Origin: Crotophaga sulcirostris
Taxonomy: Eukaryota > Chordata > Aves > Cuculiformes > Crotophagidae
Length of the DNA stretch: 64,000 bases
Reading direction: 5' to 3'
Assembly (NCBI GenBank): GCA_013397455.1
Contig: VYZB01000145.1
Location: forward strand, 676,843-740,842
Each line of letters opens with the position of its first letter. Position 1 is the stretch's first letter. Both the position numbers and the translations under genes were made by a program. The notes beneath the pieces are model-generated. The model worked only from the letters and a program-made list of their open reading frames with translations, did no database searches and was not told the origin of the DNA. Below are positions 25,600 to 38,860 of the stretch, piece after piece.

Positions 25600-28484
25600 A
25601 GACTGCAATAAACAAGGTAGCAAATCTTTTTGAAAACGAGGCAAACTTCTACCACTGTTGTGTGTTTTTTAAAATACCCATACACACCTTTAGAGGTACC
25701 CTGTGCTCACTGTATTTTCAAACGCGTGCACATATCTAACGCAGTGGTAGGAGAGTCGTGTGAGCCACCCCCCTGGGAGATCCCCTCTGTCTGGTGAGCT
25801 GCTCTCAATAAGACAGAAATTTATTAGGAGGAAATTATCCTGGTGTCCTCTGAAAAACAGCATTTCTGATAAAAATCTTGTTCTCTGACAGAAGTCTAAC
25901 AAGATACATTTGTTAGCTGCTTTTGTTCCTTGGACTCATCTGTTAATTTTAATTCTTCAGTTGCACTGCTGTGGATCTGTGTGTTGAGGCAGACATGATC
26001 TATGTGAGAGGAGATTGAGATGTTGGGAGCGAGAGGGCACAGAAGTTTAGGACAGAGCTAGTCTTTTTTTTTTCTTTTCCTCTAGTTAAAAACTGTCCTT
26101 ACCTTTTCATAAAATCTTTAATTTGTTAATAAATGTTGTGCCTCTTTGAATATATTACTATAGACTTCTATTACTACAGAAATATGTATAATCCATCATA
26201 TAATTCTTGTTTTCTTCAGTTCCGTTGTCCCCAAATGTTACAGCACCACACATAGGCCATATGAGTCACACCACATACTAACATTTTTCTTTTCCCCTAG
26301 AACACCACTAAATGTCTGAAAAAAACACTGAAAACCTCTTGAACACCCTTGAGTTGTTCAGCTCTGCCCATGCTCACTGCAGCGCCACTAAGGATGGGAT
26401 TCAGGACCTTCTCTCCAGCCTGATTTTATCTTGAGTCTTTGCCTCGTGTGGAGCTGAGGCTGCAAGGTATTCAAAGAAGGAATGTGGGTTTTTAGTGAAT
26501 GAAGCTGGCACTGGGGCCCCTCACCCCAGCACGATGACTTGCCAGAGCCAGTAGGTGCATCACTCCCTGCTCTTGCAGAGCAGAAAGGACAGCAGGAAGA
26601 GGGCAGGTGGTCCTTTGTGGCTATATGGCTTGCCAAAACTTAAGCAAACTGGCTTCTATCCCTGTGTGATAACTGGCTTCTGAAAGGGCTTTTTCATCTA
26701 CCAAGCTTAAGACAAGAGCTAGTTTAGATTTAGACTCTTTTTGTCAAACATTTGAGGGAGAGTAGGAAGGAAGGGGTCACAGGACAGTGCTGCCTTATCA
26801 AAACTTTAAAAAGTAAGATTAGAGTCACCCTTGCTTTTCATGGAAAGTCTCAGTCCAATAGGGAATTTAATTTTTAAGTAAAAGAGAGAGATAGTACCAC
26901 CCTATAAAACCAATACTGTGGTGCAGGGAACATTCAGAGAAGATCTGGGTTTGAACCATTGGGTTAAGAGGAGAAACTTGCACCGCAGGCTTTTACAGTT
27001 TTAGGCAAAGGATTTGACCACCCACTCACTTCCCATGGTGACAATCTTTCTGCCTAATGCTTCCAAACATTTCCTACAACCTGAATTGGGAAAAAACATT
27101 ATTTTTTGAAGCTTCAATAGATAGGAAAATAATTTCTTCCTTGACTCTACTTCTGAAATTTGGGGTACGGGTGTCTGAAGCACTGACAGTTCTCACTGTA
27201 GATGAAGTCTGAAGGAGTGGTAGATGATCAACAGCTCAGAGAAATGAAACTCTAGATATTAGAAGCTGGGCACCTAATCACTGAGGCATCTCAAAATTGA
27301 GGATTCCACAGATTTTAGCCTTAATCTTGCTATGTTTCTGAGCCCATATGCAAAACAGGAGCACTTATGCCGTATAATGTAACAGGGGAACTCGTCAGTA
27401 GAGCAAGAGATGCCCCACCTGAGAGGCATACTGTACTGATGAAGTTCATAGAAGAGCTCATGAGAAAACAGGTAATTTCTTATTCAAGAAATAAAGTGTA
27501 TTGAATATTGTATGATAGGGCTGGTAAAGTTCCCACATGGGCTGAGAGATACCCAGTTATGAAAATGCTCTCTTCAGAACCTTCTGCTATGGTAAGAAAA
27601 TCCTGACTACTGATCTTCAGCAAGATTAGAAAGGAGATGGACCTACAGGCCACCCCATGGGATTGTGGTCAGAGTCTTGTAGAGGTTCTCTGGAAATCTA
27701 AACTATGATACCCCCCATGGTTCTCTCTGTACGCAGATCAACTGGACCTTTTCTTAGCACACATCTGCCCCACCTCTCAAGTTTACTAGGGAAACGCTGC
27801 AAAATTACTCTACCCATAATTTTACAGATTTGGCTTGGAACAAAATGAGTTTGCTACCAAGAAGCTCATTATTTCTAGGACAGTGAAAAGGCAAAGACTT
27901 CAAACCTATTTTAATTTTTTTTCTATGTAATAATGTCTGTATCATATACAGTGATGGTTGTTCTGATTAAGTATTGGCAGCCATTACCTCTGAATGCAAT
28001 TCTTTAAATATTAGGAAAAATCCAGTTAAATCAGCTTTTGTAACATACCTAATTCCTACACAGCAGGCTAAGCTATCACTTGGTTAAAGGTCTATGCCTC
28101 TCCAGTGCTGTTAGCACTGCTGACCTCATGCCACAAAAATTATATCTGCGAAACAATTCTAAATACCATCCTGGTTGGTTCAAAGTTTAAAATTCGACTT
28201 CGAATAGTAGAAATGCTATTTTCAAAACCATTCTGCTTGTTGTTTCTATTCATTGTTTCCATGGCAGAGCTGAAAACCTATTACAGCTGTGTTTTGGGTG
28301 GTCTATTGTATCCCACTGTTGGTTTTGATTATTGCGTTCAACACTCCCTTGGTATGTGTTTCACTGTCCCACTGTCTCCACACAAATAAGGAGTGATGCT
28401 GCCTCCACTCGTAGTTTATACAATTGCTCTGTGGTTACAAAGTGGCAAACTTAACTTTTTTGCCATCTTCTGCTTAAGGAGTTT

Positions 28485-28558
28485 TAGTGTTGGGTTATAG
28501 GTTGGACTCAGTGATCTCAGAGGTCGTTTCCAACCTTGTAACACTGTGATACTGTGAT
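28485..28558 (+). mobile_element. CR1 LINE 3' stub, ATACTGTG-tail type
   Basis: It opens with TAGTGTTGGGTTATAGG, continues GTTGGACTCAGTGATCTCAG, and ends CTTGTAACACTGTGATACTG with tail units. About 74 bases, strongly 5'-truncated, plus orientation. Confidence 0.88.
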
Positions 28559-28783
28559 GTCCATGTGCTGGTTCCTAGGAGCATTCTCTAAACACTAGGT
28601 TGTAGCTTATTATTTAAGAGGGCATCTCTCTGCCCTTCCTTCAAGAAAAGTCCCGGAACCAAATGTAAAACACAGAAGAAGGAGCATGATTCAGTGTCTA
28701 AGTGATAAGGATAGCTGGCTGAGATGAGGACTCCAGATTTTTGCTGGTTTGACTCTGTCTTTTATGTTGGAACATCATCAAAT

Positions 28784-28800
28784 AAAAAAAAAAAAAAAAA
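28784..28800. repeat. A17 tract after AATAAA
   Basis: AATAAA merges into seventeen A, then CAAACAAACAAACCC. The form is like a retrocopy tail, but the upstream sequence contains no recognisable gene or SINE. Confidence 0.9.
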
Positions 28801-30799
28801 CAAACAAACCCAAGGAGCATAGAAAGATAGATACAGGCTAAGGTACTGCTAACCTGATTTTTAAACAGGCTCATGTAAAGAACTTCTCCTAAAATCAATC
28901 GGGCAATACACAGTGCATTTGCCTGAAATATACTGCTTAGTGTAATGGAGACCACCTTTCAATAACGTGTTTAAATGTCTGCATTTGGACATTGCTCCAG
29001 AATATGTGATTTATTAAAGGCACATGACTCTCAGAACTGAATTAAGAGTAGGTAAAATAGAGACTGCTATCTGTAAGATATATACATCATCTGCTGCAAA
29101 AGACAGGACACCGTAAGTGCTTCCTTGGACCCAGTATTGTGAGAATAAGTGATTTGGGGCATAAAATGAGTGATTATCTGTATAAAATGGCATTTGCAAA
29201 TATAGTGTCTCTAAGCTGACCAGCAGAACACATCCTGTCCCATAAAGCAGCTAGCAAGGATCAGAGCAAAAAAAACTGCCTTCTCCCACTTTGCAATTGT
29301 AAAGCATTTGACCTTCTGCAGGTGAAGCAGGACCTTGTAGCCTGGCCATAAAAGCCATCCTTTAGAAACCTGCACTATGAAGTGGGCTTAGGACAGCTAA
29401 GACAGGTGGACCTGGATTCAAAAGTAACTGATGCCTTATGACAAAAAACTTCCCTACATGATAGATCTTTTCTTGAACTATGCAGTCTCATCTGGGTTTA
29501 ATTACTTGATGCAAGTGTTCCCATTTCAAGAATAGGAAATCTGTAAAGGCAGGAGTTTTAACTCAAATTGTTATTCAAAACTTCAGATGTTTGTCTGAAA
29601 CTCATCTGAGCTTCCTGCATGTGTGTTTCCAGGTTAGTTTCGGCAATATTGTTAACTAATCATTTCTGTATGTAAGATATTGATTTAAGATGGAGTCATG
29701 GTAAAATTAAAAATAAAATAAAAACCCAGGACATTATTTGAGCATTATTTATTGGAACTAAAATGAAGACCAGTTCTCAAGTAGGAAAAATGTACAAGAT
29801 GAGGCACAATAGCCTTTACATCCTGAAAAAAAAAACCTACTAAGCTTTTGCATTCACAAGAAACAGAAGTCTGTAGCTGACATGGCTTAACAGTAGAACA
29901 GGAGTTAGTTGAACACCCAAATGGAAAAAACTCTGGGTTGAATGGGGATGCCTACAAGCCACACAGATCATGTTGTGAACACCACTGCCTCTCTTTCCTC
30001 TAGCTATATCCAAGTCTTGAATACATATTTCAAAGAACTGTGCCCTGAATTCAGATGATGGATCGCAGTAGCAATAGAGTAAACTTTCAATGTATTTTGA
30101 CATTGACAGTGAACTTGATATCAAACTTTAACCCGAGCACTTTGCTTTCCTATAAAATAAAAATACTCTGTCCTAAATCACTGCCTTTTCAAAAGCACAA
30201 CCAAAACCAACATAGCCAAATGTTTTTGACTGCCTGCAGTGATTTCCATAAAATTCCAAGTTTCTTATCTCTCTGATTTCCCATGCACTCCTTCGTACCT
30301 TTCATGATGTCCCATGAAACCTTGGCAGAATATCAGCAGATGTGATTGATTGGTTCTTCTGGGCTGGCTGCCATTACCATATTTTATGTACTTCAGAGTT
30401 TCTGTGGGACTGATGACGCATAATACATCATTGAACTGGTGTGACCAAACAAGGTTTGCGTGCTGCAGCTCAGCCTAGCATTTTGCCAGAAGTGATGAGT
30501 CCTATTAAGGGGCTGGAGAAAGACAAGTAAATGTTGATGAGAGATGGAGGAACAGTGTTGAAACAGAGTAGATATTGGGTAGGAGGAGAGACCTAAAAAC
30601 AATGGCAGTGGAATAGTTAGTAGGTGTTTCAGAAATATCTGAAATTGAAGAGAAAATGTAAATATTCTGGTCAGGGATAAAATGTAAGGAATGGGCTATG
30701 GGGGAAATGAAAATTGGGAATTGAATAGAATGGAAGGAAAAGAAAAAGGTGAGTTTGGATTGGGAGAATGATGACTGCAGGGCCGGATGATGGTGAAGA

Positions 30800-31027
30800 G
30801 GAAGCTTCATTAGGAAACATTACTTCACTGAAAGGGTTGTCCATCACTGGAACAGCTGCCCAGGGAAGTGGTTGAGTCACCATCCCTAGAGGTATTTAAA
30901 AGACACATAAGTGTGGTGTTTAGGGACATGGTTTAGTGGTGGACTCTGCAGTGTTGGGTTTACGGTTGGACTCAATCTTAAAGGTCCTTTCCGACCTAAA
31001 TTATTCCAATTCTGTGATTCTGTGATT
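30800..31027 (+). mobile_element. CR1 LINE 3' fragment, classical tail
   Basis: It contains the typical GGAACAGCTGCCCAGGGAAG, then GAGTCACCATCCCTAGAGGT, GGGACATGGTTTAGTGGTGG and the ending AATTCTGTGATTCTGTGATT. It is moderately diverged, from a different CR1 subfamily than the ATACTGTG-tail copies. Confidence 0.9.
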
Positions 31028-34000
31028 TAGTAAAATAAGTGTCCTTGCATCTATGCCTTTGGTTGAACTAAACTGTACTTTCCAGCCTTTGTGCAGTAGC
31101 CTGTCCCTCAGTACGGCTCATCGCTGCCTGATGTTATTAATGGTAACCAATGTATGATGAGGATTCCATCTACCCCGCAGGACAGGTGGGTGTCAGGACC
31201 CCACGGGGCCCCTCCCAGTGATGGTCCTAGCCCTGTGCTGGGAGGAAAACAGGGCATGCTGCCTGCCCCTTTACTTCACTGCCAGCAGAAGAAGATCTGG
31301 CTGCCTAATTGCCCTGTATGACACCAGTTCAGACAGCTGGGCCACAAGATACACGGGTAAGTGTATCTATCTCGATATACACCACCAGATCCCACTGATC
31401 TGATGCTCTTATGATAGGTGTAGGAACAGTGGAATATGATTTAAGCCAAATATGCCTATGGAGATGCCATTCTGAAATTAGCAATAAATGATATCAAGCT
31501 GTATGCATGATATATGCTCCCAGCTTCTTACGGGAAACATCATTAACTTAAATTTTAGGTTGTTAAACTTCATTTAGTGCCATCACACACTGTAAAAATC
31601 CAAGGAATAGGTAGCGCAGTCCCTCAGGTCACTTTCCCAGTCTGTCACCTCAGCCGTACCTCTTGCCTCTTCATTTCAATGTGCACTCTTCTTAAAGAAC
31701 GAATGTGGGAGATATGTGAAGAAACCAAACGTGTACAAGTAAAAATTTTGGAAGAGGAGGCACAGGAGTCTCTCTCCTTTTTGTCTTACAGCCTCACTGC
31801 CACACTCTGAGACTGTAAGGACAAGTAATCTATGTCTTTGTAAAAGCTTGCATTTTCCCTAAAGCGGCAAATACTTGACAAGAAATACTGTAAGATTTTT
31901 CCCAGTGTGACTCAATTTGATTGTTTTGAATCAAGGGAATTAATGTGAATTTGAATTTTAGAGTTTCCAAAGTGGAAAAGGCTTAATATTGTGCCACAGT
32001 GTATATATTTACAATTAAGACCTTCTGGGAAGTGTCAGAGAGGTAACAGCAGTAAACATACAGATATCAGTCTGGACAAGTTTTCAACAAGGGAACTTTA
32101 TTTTAAAATGTTTCCTCTGTACCAGTTAATAAAAAATGAAGCTTAAGTATGGAATACTTTAAAAAAAATATTATTGCCATTGAATTATTTGCAATTGGAT
32201 GTGCTCCCTGAAACCACTTAGAAAAGCCTCACCTGAAAATTGGAGGGGTGACTGCACATCACACACAACCTGACATCTACTTTGCAAAGGCAATGGTAGC
32301 TGCAAGGAGACAGCCTTTGGACACAACCCTCCTTAAACTTGACTACACTTAATGATCATGTACTCATCCTGACACCCACATCCCTTTGTGCTTTTATACT
32401 CCACTAGAAAACTGTAAGTGAGCCTAGGGATGGCTGGAACACTTTGCTCTGTCCCATAATGCAAAAAAAGTTCTAAAAATCTAAGCTCCAATCATCAAAA
32501 TGTGAAATGATTGGATTTAATTTTGTTTCAAATGACAGATTTCAATGTAGACTTAACTGAAGGCATGTGAACACCTTAGTTTTGATATCTTTGTAACACG
32601 TATTACTAACTGGGGTGCGATTATAATGTATGTGTATACATGAAATACAAAGGTTGTATGAAGACTTAAGAAAATTTTCAGTGCTCATGCTGTTAAATGT
32701 AAAACAGCCCTGCAATTTCCTTATTATGTTCACAATTCTTTAGCTGACTAAATGTCCCTTCTCACACACTTTCATTGTCCTTCCCCCCAGTCTTAAGGTT
32801 TTAAGTCAAAAAATGTAAAAACCTAGAAAGTTGTGAGTTGGAATTGTCAGAACTCAGTCCAAGATTTTATATCACATTAAGGATGAGATGGTTTTAAAAT
32901 AATTGGCATTGTTGTGCTGTCCTTTCTAGCTACAGGAAAGTTTGACTGCAGGTCCTATGGTAATTTTGGTTGCTTTTTTTGATTTTGCAAATTAACACAA
33001 ACATCTTGCTGGTACATAAAATTCCACAAGCTGTTGTACTTCATACTCAAAACATTGTGGTGTTGCTAAAACTGCAGTTTCTTAATACAACAGCATAAAT
33101 AGGTGTGCGTGGCTGCAGGACCTGTGTGATGGGATGATGCTGGGAAGACAACAGACAGTAGGGAGCAGAATGCACTCTTAGAACAAAAAAATCAAAGCTA
33201 ATGATGAGAGCAGAAGCTGGGAGATGCAGCTGCTGCCATCGAGTAGTTGGTCCTGTCTTTGTGAGAGGCAGCAGCTCCTGATGTGGGGGCTGAATTGCAA
33301 GTCAGAGGGAGCTCAGGGCTGCTGCTTCTCCTGAGATGTCAGCAGCTTTCCATGCTCTCTGCAACATGTGTGTGTTGGACATGTCCAAGATGTGTCTGGT
33401 GTGTTTTAAATACGGAATTAGAGACGTGGACAGTATTTGGTTACTGTTTGGATATAGGCCACTGAGTATCATGCCTGGAAGGGATGAGATGTAGAAGGAA
33501 CAGAATCTATTACATAGAAGAGATAAAGATTTATCCAGTATGTATTTTGCTTGGACTCTATTTTTCTGTGCAAAATCATTATTCACTAAAAGGAGAGGCA
33601 CAGCCAGTCTTTCGCCCTCATGAGCTGGAACATTTTGCTCATGCAGCATAATCAGATTTTCCAAGCAAAACTCCTGGTTATTTCAATCACATTTATGCCG
33701 CGGTACAAGGCCTTGGCAAAATTCAAGCACTGCAGAGCATGGTAACATTATAAAGTATAAAATCTAAATCAATAATGTATACTTAAATTTTAAAGGCCGA
33801 ATTAAAAGAATATATTGTGTCTACAATATATGCACACAGGTAAACTGATTGCATTTTTCATGTTTTGAGTGTACAGGGTACAACAATGTAGAGAGTACCT
33901 GCAACAGTAATACCCAGAATCTCACTGGATCATATTCAGCATACTATCATTTCCTGGCAAGTTTTGGCTTATGTTTTGTAAGTGCAAAGATCAGATACTT

Positions 34001-35767
34001 ACAAAGAATGGAGAATGAGGTAGAAACATGAAATAAAATATTCTAGAAAAATCTGTGTAGGAAATAACATTTTCCGACGTACATTTCTTTCTGCTATTGG
34101 TTGGGACTTTGCGTTAAAATAATTGAATGAATAAAACAGAGTGGCACTGCATGTTTTGTAGCAAGGCATAACTTTTGGTTTAAAGCACCAGGGTAAACAC
34201 AGGATAGACTTTGGTGAGAACTGAGCTTAGTTATATGATAAAAGCCTAATTACAAGATCCAAATCACTGCCAAATTATACCCACCTTGGCACCAGACACA
34301 GAATTTCTCCATGCATCATCCCCTTTCACACCAGTTCTCCTGTCTGTCCATCGCTTCTTCTGCTTAGTATGTATGTCTGTGCTGTGCAGGATCCAAATAT
34401 AAATCTGTAAGCCCTAATTTCCTGATGCATAACCTCATTTCTGCCACCGACTTCCCCATTCATTCATCCCTCCCTCACCTTCTCCACCTGTAAAAAGGGG
34501 AGAGAGATCCAAATGCAGGAAGTTGCACACTTTTGTTGTAGTGCTAATCACCATGGTGTCTCTATGAATGTTTATAAAGTGCTTTGAGGATGAAAATCGA
34601 AAAAGAAGTGCAAGGGATGATTATTATAAGTTAATGAATATATTTCAACATGTATTTGATTGCCAGGTAATTCAGAAGGGAATCACCAACCCTTCCCTCT
34701 CTTCGAAAAAGAAAAGTTGACAGTCAGCTAGTTGCTAATTAGCACTCAACTGAAATGCCTCCAAAGCTGAGTGCTCCCAGTTGAGTCCTTTAAAAAGTAA
34801 GCTCTCAACTAATTGAAATATGCTGGAAGTTGAGCAGTAGGTGAGGTGTGTAACAGGTAAATCAGTATGATGGGGGTGGGTATGTAGAAGGAATATTAAG
34901 TTTTTCCAGGTAGGAACTAGAACTTTTGGGGCCAACACTAGCCAAAAGGAGCAGCTCTTTTCCATACTCACACATGTGTTCCCTTCCTGAGGCCCAGTTT
35001 GTAATCTGTCACGGGCAGGCTGTGCTGCCATATATTTATGTGCCATATATATTAAGTGAGGGAGGAAGGATTACTTAAAGATTGTGTTGAAATCTGTTGT
35101 TGCTTATTTCTTACTATATTGAGAGGCAGTTATAATGATTCTTGCTTTGGGCTGAGATAGACTTAAGACATTTTGAACAACACATTGCTTAACATGTTAG
35201 ATCTGAATACCTGTGCCACCTGCATTTAATTCATGTTTAGCCTGTCTGTAAGGGAAACAAGTGTATCAGAAAGGGGCTTGGACTCTTCAGGTCATTACTT
35301 CTCTGATTTTTTGCTGGAGGATCAACCTCTCAGACCACCGTCTGCTCCTACAGCCTCCCCCACCACTTCTTTGGATTTTTTTTTTGGGTGTCAGCCAATG
35401 CTATAAACTGCAGTGCTGCCTTCTCTGCTGCTGAAAGCTGTTTTCTCCTCAGTCGCTGGGAGATGGCTGCAAGAGGCAAGTGGCAGGAATTTGATCCCTT
35501 TCTTCTTCCTGCTTGACTGCTCTGGATTCACCATCCTCAGCAACAGCTCTTCAAGGGAAGAGGAAAACACACTCAGCTAAACTTGTTGAGCACTTTGGGT
35601 GAGGAATTTCAGATGCTTCAAACAGCACTTACCAGCATCAGCCTCCAGAGACAATCCACCTCAAACTTCAGCAGCACATGGGGGGCAGGGAGTGACACAC
35701 AACTTGTGGGGTGAGAAACTACCAAGGCAGATATTTATAAATTACTCCTGTTTACTGTGATACTGTT

Positions 35768-35867
35768 GCCATGGTTTAGATGAGGGGTTGGTGTTAGTGT
35801 TGGGTTATAGGTTGGACTCGATGATCTCAGAGGTCCTTTCCAACCTTGTGATACTGTGATACTGTGA
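35768..35867 (+). mobile_element. CR1 LINE 3' stub, ATACTGTG-tail type
   Basis: It runs from CCATGGTTTAGATGAGGGGT through GTTGGACTCGATGATCTCAG to a tail ending GATACTGTGATACTGTGAA. A 13-base copy of the tail motif also sits immediately 5' of the element (35754-35766). Confidence 0.9.
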
Positions 35868-37639
35868 AAAGGAACCTTCTACTCTGAAAGAGGTTCTGGT
35901 AGGTATGGACGATATGAAGGAAAATGGGAGAGATTGAGCAAACTTGGAAGCAATAGGGAGATGGGACACAAGATGGAAGTGCTCTTGAAGCTGCTGGATT
36001 CTAGAAAGCCTTCACGGTGTCCTCAGAGATGCAGCAAAATCAAGTTATATGAAATCTGGTGTTTTACTAGTCTGGAACATGATGCAGTTCTGTCAACAGG
36101 CAGGTGTTCTTTGGTGTTGTGAAGCTATTGATGCCCAGGGAAGCTCATCCTCATCCTCTCATCCCAGCACCTCATGGAGCCATTTCCCTTGACAAGAGTC
36201 CTCTCTGGCATGGCCACAATGTACTTTGTAGTTAAACAACACTGTCTTGCCATAGCTTAATCAGAGAGGTGATAAGTCAGTTTGTCTGCTACATCTTGGT
36301 AGGCTTAGAGGGCCCAGGACTGTAACATCAAGATATGATTTGCACCACTTCAGGTTTGTCTCATGTTTTCTTCCTCAGCTCTGCCTGCTGCAGCTGATGT
36401 GCATGTACTGCATGGATAAAACAGACAGCCTGCATGGGCAGAGACGGGCAGGCTCCTCAAAGGCAGCCTTCAACTGAGCATTCATAAAGTTTCAAGCCAA
36501 AATTTAATATCCATTTTAATTGTGGCCATTGTGTACACTGCAGAACTAAAAAATATTTTAAATCCCTTTTGTGTTATGATCTATTCAGAGGTACTTCTAG
36601 CATCATTGGTGAGTGCTGGAGCTGTAACTCTAATTTACTAGCATTCAATAGGTGAAGAGAATTCTTAGAATTGTCGTATGTATAGAATTATCCTTATATA
36701 TAATTTATGCAAGCTAGGTTTGGGTTTGCAAAAAGCCTGAAGGATGTAAAATATGTGAACCCTCCCTGTTCCACTGCAAACTCTGAAACACAGTAGTTTT
36801 GATGGGCTCCACTTACAGATTTTTAAAAACCTTTCTGATAAAAATAATCGCGTCATTTTTTAATGCCACAAAAGGCCAATTATCACGTCTAAAAAATGTA
36901 GCCTACATGGAAAAAGCCTGGGAGTATATACTGAGCCCAGCAAATAGATTCAACAGATTTATTTAGTATCCTGTCCACAAATTGTCTGTGAAAGGACAGG
37001 GTTTTCTGGAATATGTTTTTTATTTCAATATATTAATATTTAATGCAAACATATTACCGCTTTTAGTTTTTTTATAAATTGCAGGCATCTGGTACAGTCT
37101 ATCCTATAGCTGCATTCAGTTCTGAAACCTGTCAAAGACCTGTGTTTGAGCTCAGCAATTGAGCATATATTACAGACGATGGGGTATTGCTGGCGGTTCT
37201 TCATTGTGCATCCCAACTTTTGATAAGCAAATTTAATTCAGTCACTCATGAGCATCCATAGGAAAACAGTTTTGTTCTTTTACATACAGTCACTCCATCA
37301 AAAATCTTCAATGCTATCTGGCTTTTGTATAAGCGAAGGACAGTTTGAAAAGGTAGCTTTGGGGTCTTTTTTCAAGAAATTAATGTTTACTTGAGTATTC
37401 TCAAGAAATCTCATTTCAAGAACCTCTAGTATTTTAGCTCTTCACTCGCTCTGTATCTTTAACTAAGATCAGTCTCTCCTTTTCTGTCTTTTCAACAGCT
37501 GCAAACCACCTTAAATGCATTCTTATAAACCTGATTACTGACAGAGACTGAACAGTCAACGCATACCAGGGATAAATACAGCAATTACACCTATTTACAG
37601 CCGTATCTCTCTACTGCATTATTATTATTACTAAGTGGT
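35868..37639. other. intergenic DNA, nothing recognised
   Basis: Unique AT-rich sequence. Open frames are short and random in composition. An ATTATTATTATTA tract ends it near 37630. Confidence 0.75.
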
Positions 37640-38860
37640 TATTAAAAATAGTGCAGCCTTCAGAGCTGCTTTGGTTGTCAGCTTGGCAAACCAAGGACTG
37701 TCCCTCAGGTGGGCACCCGTGGCACATTGGGCAGTGTTGTGTTACAGGGCTGTGGGTGCTGCTTGGTGGGGTGGGGTGGCATGGAGCAGGCTGGGTGCCC
37801 TGGCACTGCAGGCTGGGTGGGACCCCTTCTGCCAGAGGCTCCAGTGGGAGTCACAACCAGAAGGCAGCACCCAACTGCGTGCGAGAGCATAAACAGCAGG
37901 GACAGACGGACAAAACGCTCTGGTTCATCCCTTCTCACTCCCTGCTTGTGTCCTGGAGGAAGTTTCTTCTGTTGGTTTTTGGTCCTTCTATTGCAACTGC
38001 ATCTTAGCTAATTGTAGGCACCGTGAGTTTCTTGCTGGTGGGAACAGAGGAAGGGGACCCACACTCTCCTACTCCACCAAATCCACACATCCCCCTGAAA
38101 TGAAGGGAAATTTTCCTCTAGAGCGGCCAGACTGGAGTCTTTGACTTAGATGGGTCCTTCTGTCTCTGCCCAGGAGGGGGCAATCCGGCACCCAGACATC
38201 AGCCAACTCAGTGCACCAAGTCTTGAGGCTCCTCGGGGTGGCAGGGGCCGGTGTGGTTCGTGCCTGGCCAGAGGAACACCAAACACGGCTCTGTCTCCAC
38301 TGGTGGGGCTGATGGCACACATCCACCCATCTCCCCGTCCTCAGTTCGGAGTCGCAGGTCCATGTCCTGGTGCCTCTCTGCCGTCTCCTTCCACGCTCTG
38401 GGGCAGCACCTGGGGTGTCAGCCAGGTGAGCCTGGGTGGTGCAGAGGTTCGAGGGCTGGGTAACCCATGTGGTGTCACAGTCCTTCCTTCTTGGGCTGGG
38501 GAAAGGTGCTCTGCTTTGAGACATGGAGGGATTCACATGTGTGTACACCAATAAGTGCAACCTGGCACACTGTTTTCTCATCTGCCTGTGTGATGCACTC
38601 ATTTTTAAATGTGGGAAGACTAAGTAGTCTCATCACCTTGTTCTCCTCCATCTCTTTTTTTTTCCTCTGCTCACGTTAAATTGATTTTCCACATTAAGGA
38701 ATTTATTGATTGTCCTAAATCTTGTGCCAGTGTTTGCCTTTGATCCCAGAGCCACTTTGGGTAGCAGCGCGATGCCGGTGGTGCAGGGGTTTGGAGCAGC
38801 CTGAGCGGCAGGGCTGGCTGCACACCCCCTAACTGTCACTCTTGGAGAGCACACGGAACT
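37640..38860. other. GC-rich intergenic patch, no recognised gene
   Basis: This patch is clearly richer in G+C than its surroundings. It is open over long frames on both strands: 177 codons on minus at 38069-38602 and 134 codons on plus at 38150-38554. Neither frame resembles a family I know. The protein composition (many R, P, S, W, T) is what random GC-rich DNA gives, and long opposing open frames are expected where stop codons are rare. A donor-like CAGGTGAGC occurs at 38424-38432. It could be a regulatory element, a lncRNA exon or a local compositional feature. Confidence 0.5.

Larger units (their letters stand above)
18532..28484. other. intergenic DNA, mostly CR1-free, no genes
   Basis: After the CR1 stub at 19651-19731 there are about 8.7 kb with no recognised transposon. 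I see poly-T tracts, the 22-bp palindrome and one candidate regulatory stretch near 25 kb. No open frame resembles a known protein. Confidence 0.75.
28559..35753. other. intergenic DNA with one classical CR1, no genes
   Basis: Besides the CR1 at 30800-31027 there is only unique sequence. A small AT-rich hairpin with 9-bp arms lies at 33810-33831. Purine-rich sequence at 30540-30780 is long but not repetitive. Confidence 0.75.

Noticed and set aside
28700..28815. AATAAA plus A17 as the tail of a processed pseudogene
   Set aside because: No gene-like sequence precedes it, and it can be explained as an A-rich simple repeat with CAAA units.
33810..33831. 9-bp-arm hairpin ATATATTGT/ACAATATAT
   Set aside because: Short A/T-rich hairpins of this size are expected by chance in such sequence.
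38117..38128. TCTAGAGCGGCC, resembling a cloning-vector polylinker
   Set aside because: The match stops after 12 bases (AGACTGG follows instead of the expected continuation), so contamination is not supported.
38440..38470. GGTTCGAGG, like a tRNA B-box
   Set aside because: The required CC after GGTTCGANN is absent and no A-box or acceptor stem fits nearby.
38069..38602. 177-codon open frame on the minus strand
   Set aside because: It lies in GC-rich DNA with a 134-codon frame on the opposite strand. It shows no domain, no family resemblance and a random-looking R/P/S/T/W composition.
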